DNA of 64,000 nt from Apiotrichum sp. Y4204 (Eukaryota; Basidiomycota; Tremellomycetes; Trichosporonales; Trichosporonaceae), in assembly GCA_025531455.1 (NCBI GenBank), contig JAMYHL010000022.1, forward strand, positions 434,001 through 498,000, read 5' to 3'. Each line of letters starts with the position of its first letter. Position 1 is the stretch's first letter. Below are positions 21,649 to 32,126 of the stretch, piece after piece. The notes below the pieces were generated by a model. It made no database searches. It was given only the letters and a program-made list of their open reading frames with translations, and was not told the DNA's origin. Position numbers and translations under genes: made by a program.

Positions 21649-23395
21649 CTAATCCTTCTCCTCGTGGATCTCGTCATCGGGTATCTGGGTGAGCACGGCA
21701 CTGGAGCAGACTCACGAATAGCGATGTAGCGAGGACGGCCAGGGCGCCAGCAAGGCCGAATAGGAAGACATGGCGCAGCGCGACAGCATACGCCTGGCGC
21801 GCGAGCGCCTGGTCCGCGGGCGCGAGCTTCTTGATTGCCTTGGACGCGTGGCGCAGCTTGTCGACAATCTGTTGTGAGCGGAATAATGATACCAGTACCT
21901 ACCTCGAGGTCCGAGAAGCGTTTCCCCAGTTCGGCGGCGAGAGACGTCTGGAAGACGGCGCCAGATATGCCTACCCCGAACACCTGTCCTATCGAGCGGA
22001 AGACGAACACAAACCCCGTTGCAGTGGCGATTTCGTGGTCTGGGTCAGCTCTGGCTAGGATAACACTCACTTGCGACAGCATTCAGATTCGCGACTTATG
22101 TCAGCCGACGAGCCTCACGTCACTTACTCAACGTCAGCGTCAGCAAACCACTGAATCCCGCACCCATCGGGAGGACGCCTGAGAATCAGCTTATTCCTTG
22201 TCGCCACTCACTGAGCCACTGGACGGCCCATGGGGAGCCGGGTTTCAGCGTTGACAGCAGCCACATCGCTACGACAGGCCCCGCGCAGCACAGCACGGTC
22301 AAATTGCGGTACCGCCGAGTGCGCTTGACAAGATATCCCATGAGCGGCGCGGAAATCGTCATTGCAGCCGAGTTGGGCAAGATATGTGCTCCGGCAAGCG
22401 ACAGACTCTGGCCAAACACGATCTCAAACACCATTGGAAGGTGGTAGAGCATCGTAAAGTTGACGACGGCGATGACACCCGAGATGATGCCGACACACAG
22501 GGGGACGCGGCGCGTGAGGAGCGACAGTGGGAGGACGGGCTTTCGGGCGACGCAGAGCTCGACGTAGATGAAGGCAATAAAGAAGAGGGCCCCCGACGCA
22601 GCCGCAGTGATCGCGACTGTGTCCTCTCCAAATGCGACATCGGCACTCATCCGCTGGAGTAGAAGGAGAAGGGACCCGATTGAGAGGAGCAGCGTTAGCG
22701 ACCCCCCAAAGTCAATGTCGCGCAGGCTGGCTGCCGGATTCCGCCCTTTGGGAACCGCGAGGCCGATCAGCACAAAACACACGACGGCGATGGGGATCTG
22801 CGCGTAGAACGCTGCCCGCCAGCCAAAGTGTTGCGTGAGCCACCCGCCAATGGGTCCGCCGAGGCCGAGTCCCGCGCCGAAGACAGCAAACCCGATGCCC
22901 TGGTAGAACCCGCGGTCAGCGGGTGGGAACGCCTTGGCGGTGAGCACAGCGGCAACCGTACCCATTCCGCCGCCGCCCATGCCTGCGATGAAGCGTGCGG
23001 CGGTGAGGACAGCAAAGCTCGGGGCCAGGCCGCAGAGCAGGGTGCCGATCGTGAAGAGGAGAAGGGCCTGTTCATACGACGCCCGCACACCGATAATGTC
23101 GCTCAGTCGCCCGTACAGCGGCGTAAAGGACACGTTACTCCACAGGTAAGCCGTGCCGATCCATGCCTCGCGGTCAAACGAGTTGAGCTCCGAGGCGATC
23201 GTAGGGATGCATGTCGCCACGACTACGGTCAGATCGGCCTCCTGGGGACGTACTTGTCATATCGAGTGTACTCAGAAACGAGGTCATCAACGTCGTCGCG
23301 ACGATGATCCGGCGCCGAGCGGGCGTGTACTCGTTCGCCGAGTCCTTGTTGTCGAGTAGCGGCGTGCGCTCGTCTGGGGTTGACGTTTGTGCCAT
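21649..23395 (-). CDS. MFS transporter, vacuolar basic amino-acid (Vba/Fnx1) type (517 aa)
   Basis: Seven exons: 23395-23254, 23222-22212, 22178-22128, 22094-22071, 22039-21903, 21868-21716, 21684-21649. The introns are 31-34 nt, and exon 4 is only 24 nt. An N-terminal cytosolic segment with DERTPLLDN (acidic dileucine, as in vacuolar sorting signals) precedes a long set of membrane helices. LSTLDMTIVATCIPTIASEL in helix 1 and GRLSDIIGVR (MFS motif A) are diagnostic of the drug:H+ antiporter-2 clan that includes Fnx1 and Vba transporters. The family moves basic amino acids or drugs by proton antiport. The vacuolar location is inferred from the motif and the family. It is divergent from the arylsulfatase gene across 363 bp, so the two may share regulation. 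Confidence 0.88.
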
Positions 23396-23758
23396 TTTTG
23401 AAGGGGTTCTGGGGAGTCTTTTCTCCCATGCATACCGGGGGAAGTTATTATCGTCTAAATCAACTGAACCATCACCCCAACAGCTGATATTGGCCGACAG
23501 GTCATGCACCAAGAATACACATCAGCATGGCGAGCATGGTGCATTGCATCACCTGCACCGAAAACAAATTGACGTGATTGTGGCACCCCGTCACGCCACA
23601 TTGGTGGTGATGGCGGTTAGAGACGGCGATCGCCGAAATGCGTTATCTCGGAAGACGTCAATCGTTATCATTATTGGCATCTGTTCAAAAGTCGTACGCA
23701 CAGCGGCGTCTATAACAGCTGCAGCGAACAGCAAGCAGTACCGTTTCCCCATCCCAAA
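23396..23758. other. Bidirectional promoter between MFS transporter and arylsulfatase
   Basis: This 363-bp region separates two start codons facing away from each other. It is AT-richer than its flanks, with TATAAC near 23711 on the sulfatase side. No ORF is supported inside. Confidence 0.55.
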
Positions 23759-25699
23759 ATGCTCTCTCTCGCTCTCGGGGTGCTCACCGTGGCATGCGTC
23801 GCCGCCGCCGCCGACAAGCCCAACATTGTCCTTATCCGTGAGTGACAGTGAACCCTTTAAATTAACATCAGTGACGGACGACCAGGACGCGGCAACGGTG
23901 CAGCGCGACGTTCTCCCGCGAATCCACAAGCACCTGGTAGATGAGGGCGTGCACTACCATAACTTCTTCGCGCCCGTGTCGGTCTGTTGCCCGTCGCGTG
24001 TCTCGTTGCTCCGCACGCAGTACGCGCACAACCACAACATCACGTTCGTCTCCAAGCCGTGGGGCGGGTGGGACGTGTTCAACAAGTATGGCTATGTCAA
24101 CCACACGCTGCCGGACCACCTTCAGGCCGTGGGGTACGACACTTATTATGTCGGAAAACTGATGAACGACCACACGGAGAAGAACTGCGAGAGCCTGCCT
24201 GTCTCGGGCTTCGTGAGTCGTACCCTCTGAAGAGATGAGCTGATTGGAGACCTCGTCGAACATCCTCGTCGACCCATATACCTATGACTACTGGAACCCT
24301 GGCTTCTCTCGCGACAGTGAGTGCTCAAAACAGCATCTCTGACCCCAGATGGACCAGTGACGGTGCATCGGGGGGAGTACTCAACCGACCTGGTGCGCGA
24401 CAAGTCTCTCGCATATCTCGACGAAGCACTAGGCAACGACATCCCCTTCTTCCTTGGCATCGCCCCGATTGCATCCCACTCATGGATCGACTCGACCTCC
24501 TTGCCTGAAGTACTCGACCCTGGCGCGCGAATTAGGATGGACATTCCCGCCGCACACCCGCGCCACGCCAACCTCTTTGCGGGCACACAGCTGCCCCGCT
24601 CGCCGAGCTTCAACCCCGACGAGGCGCACGGCGTGTCATGGGTCCGTACGCTGCCTAAGCTTAATGCGACGCAGGAGGCGTATCTCGACGAGTTCTACCG
24701 CGGCCGCCTGCGCACCCTGCAGGCCGTGGACGAGATGGTGGAACAGGTGGTGGAGAAGCTCCGTGACGCGGGACAGCTCGACAACACTTATATCTTCTAC
24801 ACCTGTGAGGTCCTGAGATGGGGGGTTCGGGACTGACGCCAGCGGACAACGGGTACGCGCTCGGGACGCACCGCCGCCAACCGGGGAAGACGTTAGGTTT
24901 TGAGGAGGACATCCACGTCCCGCTGATCGTGCGCGGGCCTGGAGTTCCACGGGGCAAAGTCGACAGCCTCTCGTCGTACAGCATGGTGGATCTGAGCCGC
25001 ACGATTCTCGACCTTGCGGGCGCGCAGACAGGGTACGAGAACGACGGCGTCGGCATCAACCTGCACTCTGGAGGAGGCGGCGTCGCGGCCCACCGTAGGG
25101 CACGGCACAGTATCTCCGAGTACTGGGTGCTCGCCGCCGACGAGGGCATTTATGGCGGCGACGTACGCGTGAACAACAGTGAGTCCCTCCAGAAGCCGCG
25201 CTCATTCGTAGCATACCGCACATTGCGCGTCCATGACACTGTCGCGGCCAAACCGGTGACGTTCTCATACAGTGTGTGGTGTACCGGCGAACGAGAGCTG
25301 TATAACCTCGTGGAGGACCCGTACCAAATCAACAACCTGCTCGCGGAACTGAATGCCGTCGAGGCCTTTGCGTCGTTCGACTCGCAATCCGCCCCGGGCG
25401 TTCCCATCCTGACTCCAAGGCTGCAGCGGACGCTACACAGGCTGGACGCGCTTCTCCTCGTTTTGAAGACGTGTACAGGCGCGACGTGCTCGGATCCCTA
25501 CGCGGCATTCGGCCTCGAGGGGATCAACACCCTCGCGCAGGCGGAGCATCCGGCTTTTGATGCTTACTTTGAATCTCTTCCAAAGGTGCGCTTTGCGGAG
25601 TGTGCGCTCGGGTTCCAGAGCCGCCTCGAAAAGCCCGAGTGGCGCGACGACTGGGCGTATAAGGAGAGTGGGGAATCGCGGTTTGTCATCCAGATATAG
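23759..25699 (+). CDS. Secreted arylsulfatase, formylglycine type (588 aa)
   Basis: Exons 23759-23837, 23872-24212, 24250-24316, 24349-24804, 24843-25178, 25212-25699; introns 32-38 nt. The 33-nt intron at 25179-25211 is stop-free, but its removal restores the family motif NNTYRTLRVHD. A signal peptide (MLSLALGVLTVACVAAAAD) leads into KPNIVLILTDDQD with metal ligands Asp29-Asp30. The sulfatase signature Cys65-Cys-Pro-Ser-Arg supplies the cysteine converted to formylglycine, followed by VSLLRTQYAHNHN. TSDNGYALGTHR is the second conserved sulfatase block. It ends in the fungal arylsulfatase C-terminal region (ELYNLVEDPYQINNLL). It hydrolyses sulfate esters outside the cell or in the secretory path. 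It is convergent with the DJ-1 gene, 66 bp apart. The acceptor at 24249 (GGAG) is weaker than the others. Confidence 0.92.
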
Positions 25700-25765
25700 G
25701 ACTATACGTGATGTGGATGTACAGGCACTACGGTACTTGTTCACGATGGAGAATGGGGTATCACA

Positions 25766-26649
25766 CTAACCCTTGTATTCCGGGCAGAGCTTCGCGGCTC
25801 CAGTGACGTTGTTCGCGGCCGCGAACGGGTCGTCGTCAAACGGGAGGGGGACGTGCTCGATAATGCGCGCGATCCTGTCCGCCTGCTCCTCGCCCCAGTA
25901 CGACCTGACGAGCGCGTCGACCATGTCAATACCCGACGTGACCTGCCGTCAGCCTCACTCAGGGACCCAGACACCATACTCACGCCGCTGGCGGACCAGA
26001 ACTTGCCATCGCGGACGTAGCGCGCCGGCGCGACCCAGTGTACATTGGGTCCATCCTTGGTGATGGTGTTCCAGGCGGCCTTGTTGGTAGTCGCGACGCG
26101 GCCGTCGAATATACCCGCCCTGGCGGCGATCGTCGCACCCGTACAGACGGTCGCGAAAATCTTGACTTTCGGGACCTGGGCCTTGACAAAGTTCTCAATG
26201 TTCGTCGTGTTGGGGTTCCGCGTGCCGGGTCCGCCGGGGACGAAGAGGATGTCAAGCGGAGCGGTGTGTGTCGCAAACGTCGTGTTTGGGAGGAGCTTGG
26301 GGCCGAACTCGGACTGGTGGCGGTTCATCCCTGGGGAGACCGCGGCAGTGACGGGGTCGAGCGTCTCGGCGATGAGATAGAGGTTAAGACGCTGCTTGCC
26401 GATCGAGAGGATGCTCAAAGCTTCCAGCGTACCGTATACGTCGATCAGGTCGTACGCCGGGAAGAGAATCATGCCAATGTTGAGAAAGTCTGTCGTCCCG
26501 TTGTACACTGGGATCGGGGCTGGCATGTGGCATTCACCAGCGGGGGGCGGGGGGCAGCTGGGGACGGGCTTTGGCTTCTTGCCATCTGTCTTGTCGCTGG
26601 CCAGCGCCAGCGTTGCGGCGAGGAGAGTCGTAAGGAGGGAGACCTTCAT
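25766..26649 (-). CDS. Secreted DJ-1/PfpI (ThiJ) family protein (280 aa)
   Basis: Two exons, 26649-25984 and 25942-25766, with a 41-nt intron (25943-25983, CTGACGGCAG end). MKVSLLTTLLAATLALASD is a signal peptide. The glutamine-amidotransferase-like fold is marked by FPAYDLIDVYGTLEAL near residue 65, the nucleophile elbow ATVCTGATIAARAG with its Cys near residue 170, and FWSASGVTSGIDM at the splice junction. This set resembles isonitrile-hydratase-like or ThiJ proteins more than the PARK7 chaperone. The family normally acts in the cytosol, so the signal peptide is noteworthy. A strong TATA box lies about 60 bp upstream, suggesting inducible expression. Substrate unknown. Confidence 0.87.
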
Positions 26650-26710
26650 TATGGTAGGTGCGCTGAATAAACTTGGATGTAGACTCTGAGGACGCTGCCT
26701 CCCCCGCTAC

Positions 26711-26719
26711 CTTTTTATA
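26711..26719 (-). promoter_or_regulatory. TATA box of the DJ-1/PfpI gene
   Basis: On the minus strand the sequence reads CGTATAAAAAGGTAGC, about 60 bp upstream of the ATG at 26649. Consensus match and spacing are both good. Confidence 0.65.
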
Positions 26720-27217
26720 CGACGGCAACATACCGCGCAAGTCGACAAATGCTCATCCCTATCTAAGCTCCAGCCTGCTTGTCAGATAAGTTCCTTGAAT
26801 TACGAAGAGCACCTTCTACTGGGGCAGAGCTGGGACGATATGGCGCAGATACGGCTATATGCCGCGGCCCTTCGCGGCAAATTTCCAGTGGAGGCCGATG
26901 TTAGTTCAATGTTGTGGACATCGCATGTTGGAATGCGCCCTTTTCCTATCAAGAACAGTATCCGATCTCTTGTCCCTCACAAGACTATGGGGTTGTTGTT
27001 ACTGTGAAACAAAGGCGCTCTTCTGCATTCCGCGCTTGGTCAGTCTTTGCAGCTGACAGGTACAGCATAGGGCTCGAAACCACGGAACTGGTAATCCCAG
27101 TTCCGCCGGCCACAGCATGAGCCCACACGTGCCCATTCACCGTTCCTTTTGATGACCCTCCCATGCATGACACGCAAGAGGCACCAGCACGGACATTCTG
27201 CATCGCCCCTCGCACCG

Positions 27218-27222
27218 AAAAA
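27218..27222 (-). terminator. Pol III terminator of tRNA-Lys
   Basis: A run of five T on the minus strand lies 17 bases beyond the mature 3' end of the tRNA, the normal RNA polymerase III stop. Confidence 0.6.
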
Positions 27223-27238
27223 GAGACGCTGAACGCTC

Positions 27239-27321
27239 AGCCTCGTATGGGGCTCGAACCCATGACATTTTGATATCTTAGTAGTAAGAGTCAAACTATC
27301 TACCGACTGATATAACGAGGC
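27239..27321 (-). tRNA. tRNA-Lys(CTT) with 10-nt intron
   Basis: The 83-nt gene folds exactly to standard numbering once a 10-nt intron (27275-27284, CTACTAAGAT) is removed after position 37. The acceptor stem is GCCTCGT/ACGAGGC, the D stem TATC/GATA, the anticodon stem TTTGA/TCAAA, the loop CTCTTAA, and the T arm ATGGG-TTCGAGC-CCCAT. The anticodon CTT reads AAG (lysine), the main Lys codon in this GC-rich genome. The intron contains AAG complementary to the anticodon, as in canonical pre-tRNAs. Oddities: position 10 is T where G is nearly universal, so the A box is weak, and the discriminator base is T. It may therefore be a weakly expressed or decaying copy. Confidence 0.85.
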
Positions 27322-27446
27322 GAGATGATTTTTTTTCTCGTCAGTCGTCCCCGTCAACGTTGCGCCGCGCTATCGAGCGCGAGGAGGTATCAGTAGCAAA
27401 TGTCAGTAGTGTGCAAACCTTGCGCGAGCCCAGAATCCATCCTTGT

Positions 27447-29604
27447 CTAGTACGCCGTCCACGTCTGGGGGTCGAACACTGCCGTTAAATTTCGAGCGTG
27501 TGAGAACACTCACAGTATTCGATTTCATTCCACGTCTTGACCGCGTCGTTCCAGTACCCGAGTTTGTTGCCCGAGTGCAGAATCATGCGCCTGTTTTTCC
27601 AGTCTTCTGGGCGCAGGATGCGGTCCAGCGGCACCTCGCGCTTCAAAAACGAAGTGTACACTAACCGACGGAGCCCCGAACCCTCATAGTCCTCCGGCGT
27701 CGGCGCGCGGAACGTGAGCAGCGGGTCATATCTGCGGGAGCAGACAAATACCTGGAGCTGTCAGAGAGATTGTACCAAGGTGGCTCACGATATTACACGG
27801 CACATCTGGGTGCACCTCGTTGTCCGCGAAAGCGCGGCACTGCGGGAATACGTCGACCAGTGTGCGGATAACCTTGCGCGACGCCAGGGCGTCGATGACT
27901 CCAGCAAAGTTCTGTTGTAAGCGGGTACTGTATCTTGCTGCTCACCATAACCACCAGTCCGTCATCCGTGATGATGTCCTGCACGTTGTACCAAAACTCC
28001 TGCGTGAAGAGCTCTACCGGTAGCTCCCCCGCCGAGAAGCAGTCCTGCACGACATAGTTCCACCGCGGCACATCGGTTTTCCCCCGCTTGGCCATTGCCG
28101 CCGAACGGACGTACTTCGCACCGTCGGTGATCGTGTACGAGCGCGGTCGCCGAGCACCGTAGCTGAAGTACTTGACAGCCGCGTCGTAAACGACCTTGTC
28201 ATATTCTGGAGTCAACCTGAGCGCAAGAGTAACTGTGACTCACCAACGACCTCGATCTGGATGCCACGGTGCATGAATTGCGTAGCGGCAGTGCCGATGC
28301 CGAGGCCACTGAGGTGAGCTTTCAATTGCGGGCCTGCACATACATGACGAGTGCCGACTCGCCCTCTGCAGGCCGGACCGGAGCAGAGACGTTCCCCCTC
28401 TCGGCCAGAAGCAGGACTTCCTGTTGAGGGAAGGCCGAGAAGATACTGCGAGTCAGTATCAGCTTAGCGCCGATTCTCACGAGTCGGAAAGATGCAACCT
28501 GTGCCCGCCGCGGCCATCAGGGATCTGCTGCAGCCACTGCCCACCAAGAAGCGAGTGGTCAGCACGTAGGTAGCGGTACGTGTGACCCTGCACCGTTCGT
28601 TCGCCAACGACGATGCGACCGCTGTTGCTCTTGGCCGAGTAGAGAATCTGCACCGAACCATCAGGCGTGGTGAACGGGGCCGAGGGGCGCCGGAATACCA
28701 CGAACGCTGCCATCACCAGTAATGGCACCGTCATTATTATAGTACGTTGGCGGGAGAAGCTGGACGACTCTGCTCCAGGCTCAGGCGCGTAGGCAATGAG
28801 AGCAAACGTAAAGAAGACGAACGCGAGCACCAACGTCTGTCGTCAGCTGATGACCAAGAGCGCCGCTCACAGAAATCTCAGGATCAGCATTCACGCGCCG
28901 ACACGGTGCACACTGCATGAGCTCGAGCAGTGTGCGTCCTAGCTTCTCTCCTGACCAAAGAATGCCAGTGAGAGCCATCCCATGTAGCACCCTAGTCACT
29001 GGGCTTGACTTGCGGGAGGACTGTGGTTAGCTCAGAGTCCATACCCATTTGCGCAGCTTACCAGCGCTAGTCGGGTTGCAGTAAAGAGAGATCCAAAGGA
29101 GAGCAAAGCAGACGCCGCCGCCGGTCCCCACTCGGGCCCGATTCGGCGTCCCATGAAGTTCCCTGTGTACCGCCCAACCGCAGCCGATGCAGCGCACGAC
29201 AGCGCCGCGAATACGAAAAGCGCGCGCAGCGACGATAACAACCTAATATTCGGCAGCAAAGCCGTCAGGAGAACAGCACCGAGTACGCCGACCCATCGCG
29301 ACCAGCGCGTGAGCGGTAGAGAGTTGAAGATCGGCGCCAGCAACTCGGTCTGCAGCGCGAGCTGGAAGCCAACGAGGGAGACAACGAAGAATGTGACGAA
29401 TGGATCAGTCTGTGCGAGGCTATCACCTTTTCCCTCAGCTTCCTTGACTTCCTTGCTCTTTATGCTCGCTGTCGATGCCTGTGTTTGGGAAGCCGGCCTC
29501 TTGTGTTCCGTTGTGGGCTGTCTTGGCGCTGATGGTTCCCGACCTGCAGGCTGCCGTGTTATCGGCTTCTCATCCCGCTCGTCGATTTCCGATATACGCG
29601 CCAT
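27447..29604 (-). CDS. Membrane-anchored spermidine-synthase-fold methyltransferase-like protein (622 aa)
   Basis: Nine exons: 29604-29062, 29020-28871, 28836-28481, 28445-28344, 28308-28244, 28205-27946, 27911-27789, 27751-27514, 27478-27447; introns 34-41 nt. A disordered N-terminus of about 60 residues precedes roughly seven hydrophobic helices (residues about 65-270). Then comes a Rossmann domain: ILYSAKSNSGRIVVGE, LLGGQWL, the nucleotide-binding loop ALVIGLGIGTAATQF, the acidic end of strand 2 (VVEYDKVVYDAAVKYF), and DCFSAGELPVELFTQEFW. The last block matches membrane SpeE-like proteins rather than true polyamine synthases. A role in aminopropyl or methyl transfer at a membrane is inferred; the substrate is unknown. 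For the intron at 28206-28243 I chose the acceptor that keeps the family spacing, since the nearer AG gives a stop. Confidence 0.85.
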
Positions 29605-30435
29605 GTTGGTTGTGTTTGTGGTGGTAGCGCGTTGCGGCCGATGGCCGGGCGGTGATTCGGAACAGTAGAGGACACTGTGATTGTGATGGCAATGAAGATC
29701 GGATGAAACGCGGCATTGCCCCTCCTCCGATCCTCCACCCTTTGGAGTCCTCGGATACTGTACATGCGACGATCAATGGAGCGTGATGCAAGGTGATCGA
29801 ACGGACAAGACACGCCAGGCCACGCAAGCTTACCTATTATGCCTGACGTCATGGTAATACTTATAAATAATCGCACCAAGAAACGCTAACTCAATTATGG
29901 TGTATGGGCTAATGATTATTCCGCCCCATCGGTGTCTTCCTAATGCCAAATTCCGAAAGCTAAAGGACGACGCTTGGAGCAATAGGTGGGTGGTATTAGA
30001 GCCGTATTTGTCTTGTGTGGTGGAGACCCAAGCTTGACAAAAGGGGAAAGACGGTGACGCACAGACCTCGCCGGCCTCGCCCCTCTATGCTTTGCCCTGC
30101 TACTCCGCTCGTCCCACGTCGCCCAGCGCCCAGCCAGCCAGTGGCGAACTTGCCTGGCTGCCACCTGTGCACGCCAGCCCCTTTTTTGTGGATCCACTCT
30201 GATGCACACCGGGCGCCATGCTCCAGGCTGGATCCAGCACTATGCAGCCATCTCTGTCCAAGTGTGTGTCGGTGTCCCATCATATGGTCATCAGTCCCAT
30301 TTAAACATCTCGTCTATTTTACCAGCAGCGTTCTCTCTCTCTCCCCTCCACTGCTTTAACCTGCTGTCTCTTCGCATTGTCGATTCTCTCTCCACTCTTT
30401 TTACTCTACTCTCCTACCCCTTATAATCTTTAGTC
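29605..30435. other. Divergent promoter region
   Basis: It lies between the SpeE-like gene and SVF1. The SVF1 side carries a long pyrimidine tract, listed separately. AT-rich DNA occupies 29830-29960. No gene is supported. Confidence 0.55.
30331..30420 (+). promoter_or_regulatory. Pyrimidine-rich core promoter of SVF1
   Basis: This is a CT-dominated stretch (TTCTCTCTCTCTCCCCTCCA and further C/T runs) ending 15 bp before the ATG. Such tracts are typical of strongly transcribed fungal genes lacking a TATA box. Confidence 0.5.
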
Positions 30436-31973
30436 ATGTCTTGGTTTGGGTGAGCCAGTTTCGGACTTCGGTGGCGGTGGCTCCTGGCTCTTGGGCAACG
30501 TCGTGTGATCCTGCTCCACTGCGATCCGGGCCTCGCACCACCGCGCACCACATTTGCCCCGCTGACATTCAGTGGCAAGAAGCACCACGCAACGAACAAC
30601 TTCTTCCCCGTCACGGCGTACGAGTCGGGCGCTGGTTCGCTCACCGAGGACGACACGGCGGTGCGTGGCAAGCCGTCGGAATACAACTGACTCCGCAGTG
30701 GAAGACGATCTCGGGCCATGGCTTCCAGACCGAAACGCACACATGGTACTCGAACCTCCCGGATGGCTCGATCGTCATGATCCAGGTCATCTGGAGCTTC
30801 CTCGGGTGAGTTGAGGGATACTCGAGAGAGGGCGGTTCTGACAATCAGTGTCTTCCTCGTGCCCGCGACGGCGCAGATGACGTTCAAGCTCTTCAACCCG
30901 GTCACTAAGAAGAGGACCTGGCAGTCGGTCAACGTCAACGGCTTCAAGACGGCTGGCCGCAGCTCGAGCGCTGATGTCTTCAACATTACCCACACTGGAA
31001 CCCCGACCACCGAGGAGACGTACCATATCGTCGCCAAGCTCCACGATGTCCAGCTTGATGTCAAGTTCACCAAGCCCGCGAACGCCGCCGGCTGGAAGTA
31101 CGGCAGCGGTCCGAACGCTGGCTACTCCAACTTTGGCTCGCAGGACCCCGAGAAGCGCGATGCCTTTGTGATCCAGTGCGTTTCTGAAGTGTGATTAAAG
31201 CTGACGGACAGCCGTTTCCACGGTTTTGCCATCTCGAGCGGTACCATGACCATTGACGGTGTTCCTGTCGATGCCGCCGGTCAGGGTATGTTTGTCCACG
31301 CCATGCAGTCGGGCATGCGTCCCAATTTGGTGAGTTACGGTAGCCCAGGTCGCAAACTCATTACAGATTGCATCTCGGTGGAACTTTGCGTTCTTCACGG
31401 GTGAGGACGCCAACCTCGGCAAGGTCAATGCTATTATGATGGAGTTCACCACAACTGTGAGTTACTCTGTTGCCACTATTCTGACCGCAGGACGACTACG
31501 GACCTGCCGACCGGAAGGGCCGCACGGCGGTGAGCATTGGCTGCGTGTCCGCCACGTCGCTTCCCAATACGGGCCTCATCGTCGTTGGCCAGACCCACGA
31601 CGCGACCAACTCGTACCCTGTGCCGAACAAGGACATCACCTCGGCACAGCATCTCAGCGTCGCCAAGGATGCGGACACTGGCTACGACGTGCCGCACGGC
31701 ATTACGTTTGTCTGGGAGGGTGACCGCCTCGACGGCGGTGGCCGCGTCCGCGCATCCATCGACTCCCCGGACATCTGGTCCGGCCTCATCGAGAAGGTGG
31801 ACGTGCTTGCCGAGATCCCCAAGATCCTGCGCAAGGCGCTCGCTGCCGCGACCGGCACCAAGCCCTTCATCTTCCAGTACCAGAACGCCGCGACTCTCAA
31901 CCTCGAGATGGACGGCAAGACGATCCCCATCAAGGGATGGATGTTCAACGAGGCGTCCTACATCTCTGCTTAA
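30436..31973 (+). CDS. SVF1: Survival factor 1-like protein, lipocalin fold (408 aa)
   Basis: Seven exons: 30436-30449, 30573-30660, 30699-30805, 30849-31175, 31212-31329, 31367-31456, 31491-31973. The first exon is only 14 nt (MSWFG), followed by a 123-nt intron; the others are 34-43 nt. The protein follows the Svf1 plan: MSWFG start, a SLTEDDTAWK block, an ETHTWYSNLPDG strand, IQVIWSF, then the second lipocalin-like half with GMFVHAMQSGMRPN, RWNFAFFTG and IMMEFTTT, and the ending PIKGWMFNEASYISA. In yeast Svf1 is needed for survival of oxidative and cold stress and is linked to ceramide transport between ER and Golgi. The fold binds lipid in an internal pocket. The gene converges on NGG1, 153 bp away. 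Confidence 0.9.
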
Positions 31974-32126
31974 ATTAGACTGCAATCTACATATCGCTAC
32001 AGTAATGTGTCTTGTTATCCGAGGCAGAATGTCACTAGTATCACGACATAAATACATGACCGTACATAAACACAAATCTACACTCGGGTGGCCAACTAAC
32101 GCCCTATTCGAATCCCACGGGCCAAT

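Larger units (their letters stand above)
26650..27238. other. Intergenic region upstream of the DJ-1 gene
   Basis: It contains the DJ-1 promoter. A 70-codon ATG ORF at 26795-27007 on the plus strand has no recognisable features. The region ends at the tRNA gene terminator. Confidence 0.5.

Noticed and set aside
27070..27120. GGCTCGAAACC and nearby inverted repeat, considered as a second tRNA
   Set aside because: No acceptor or anticodon arm can be built around it; only the gene at 27239-27321 folds.
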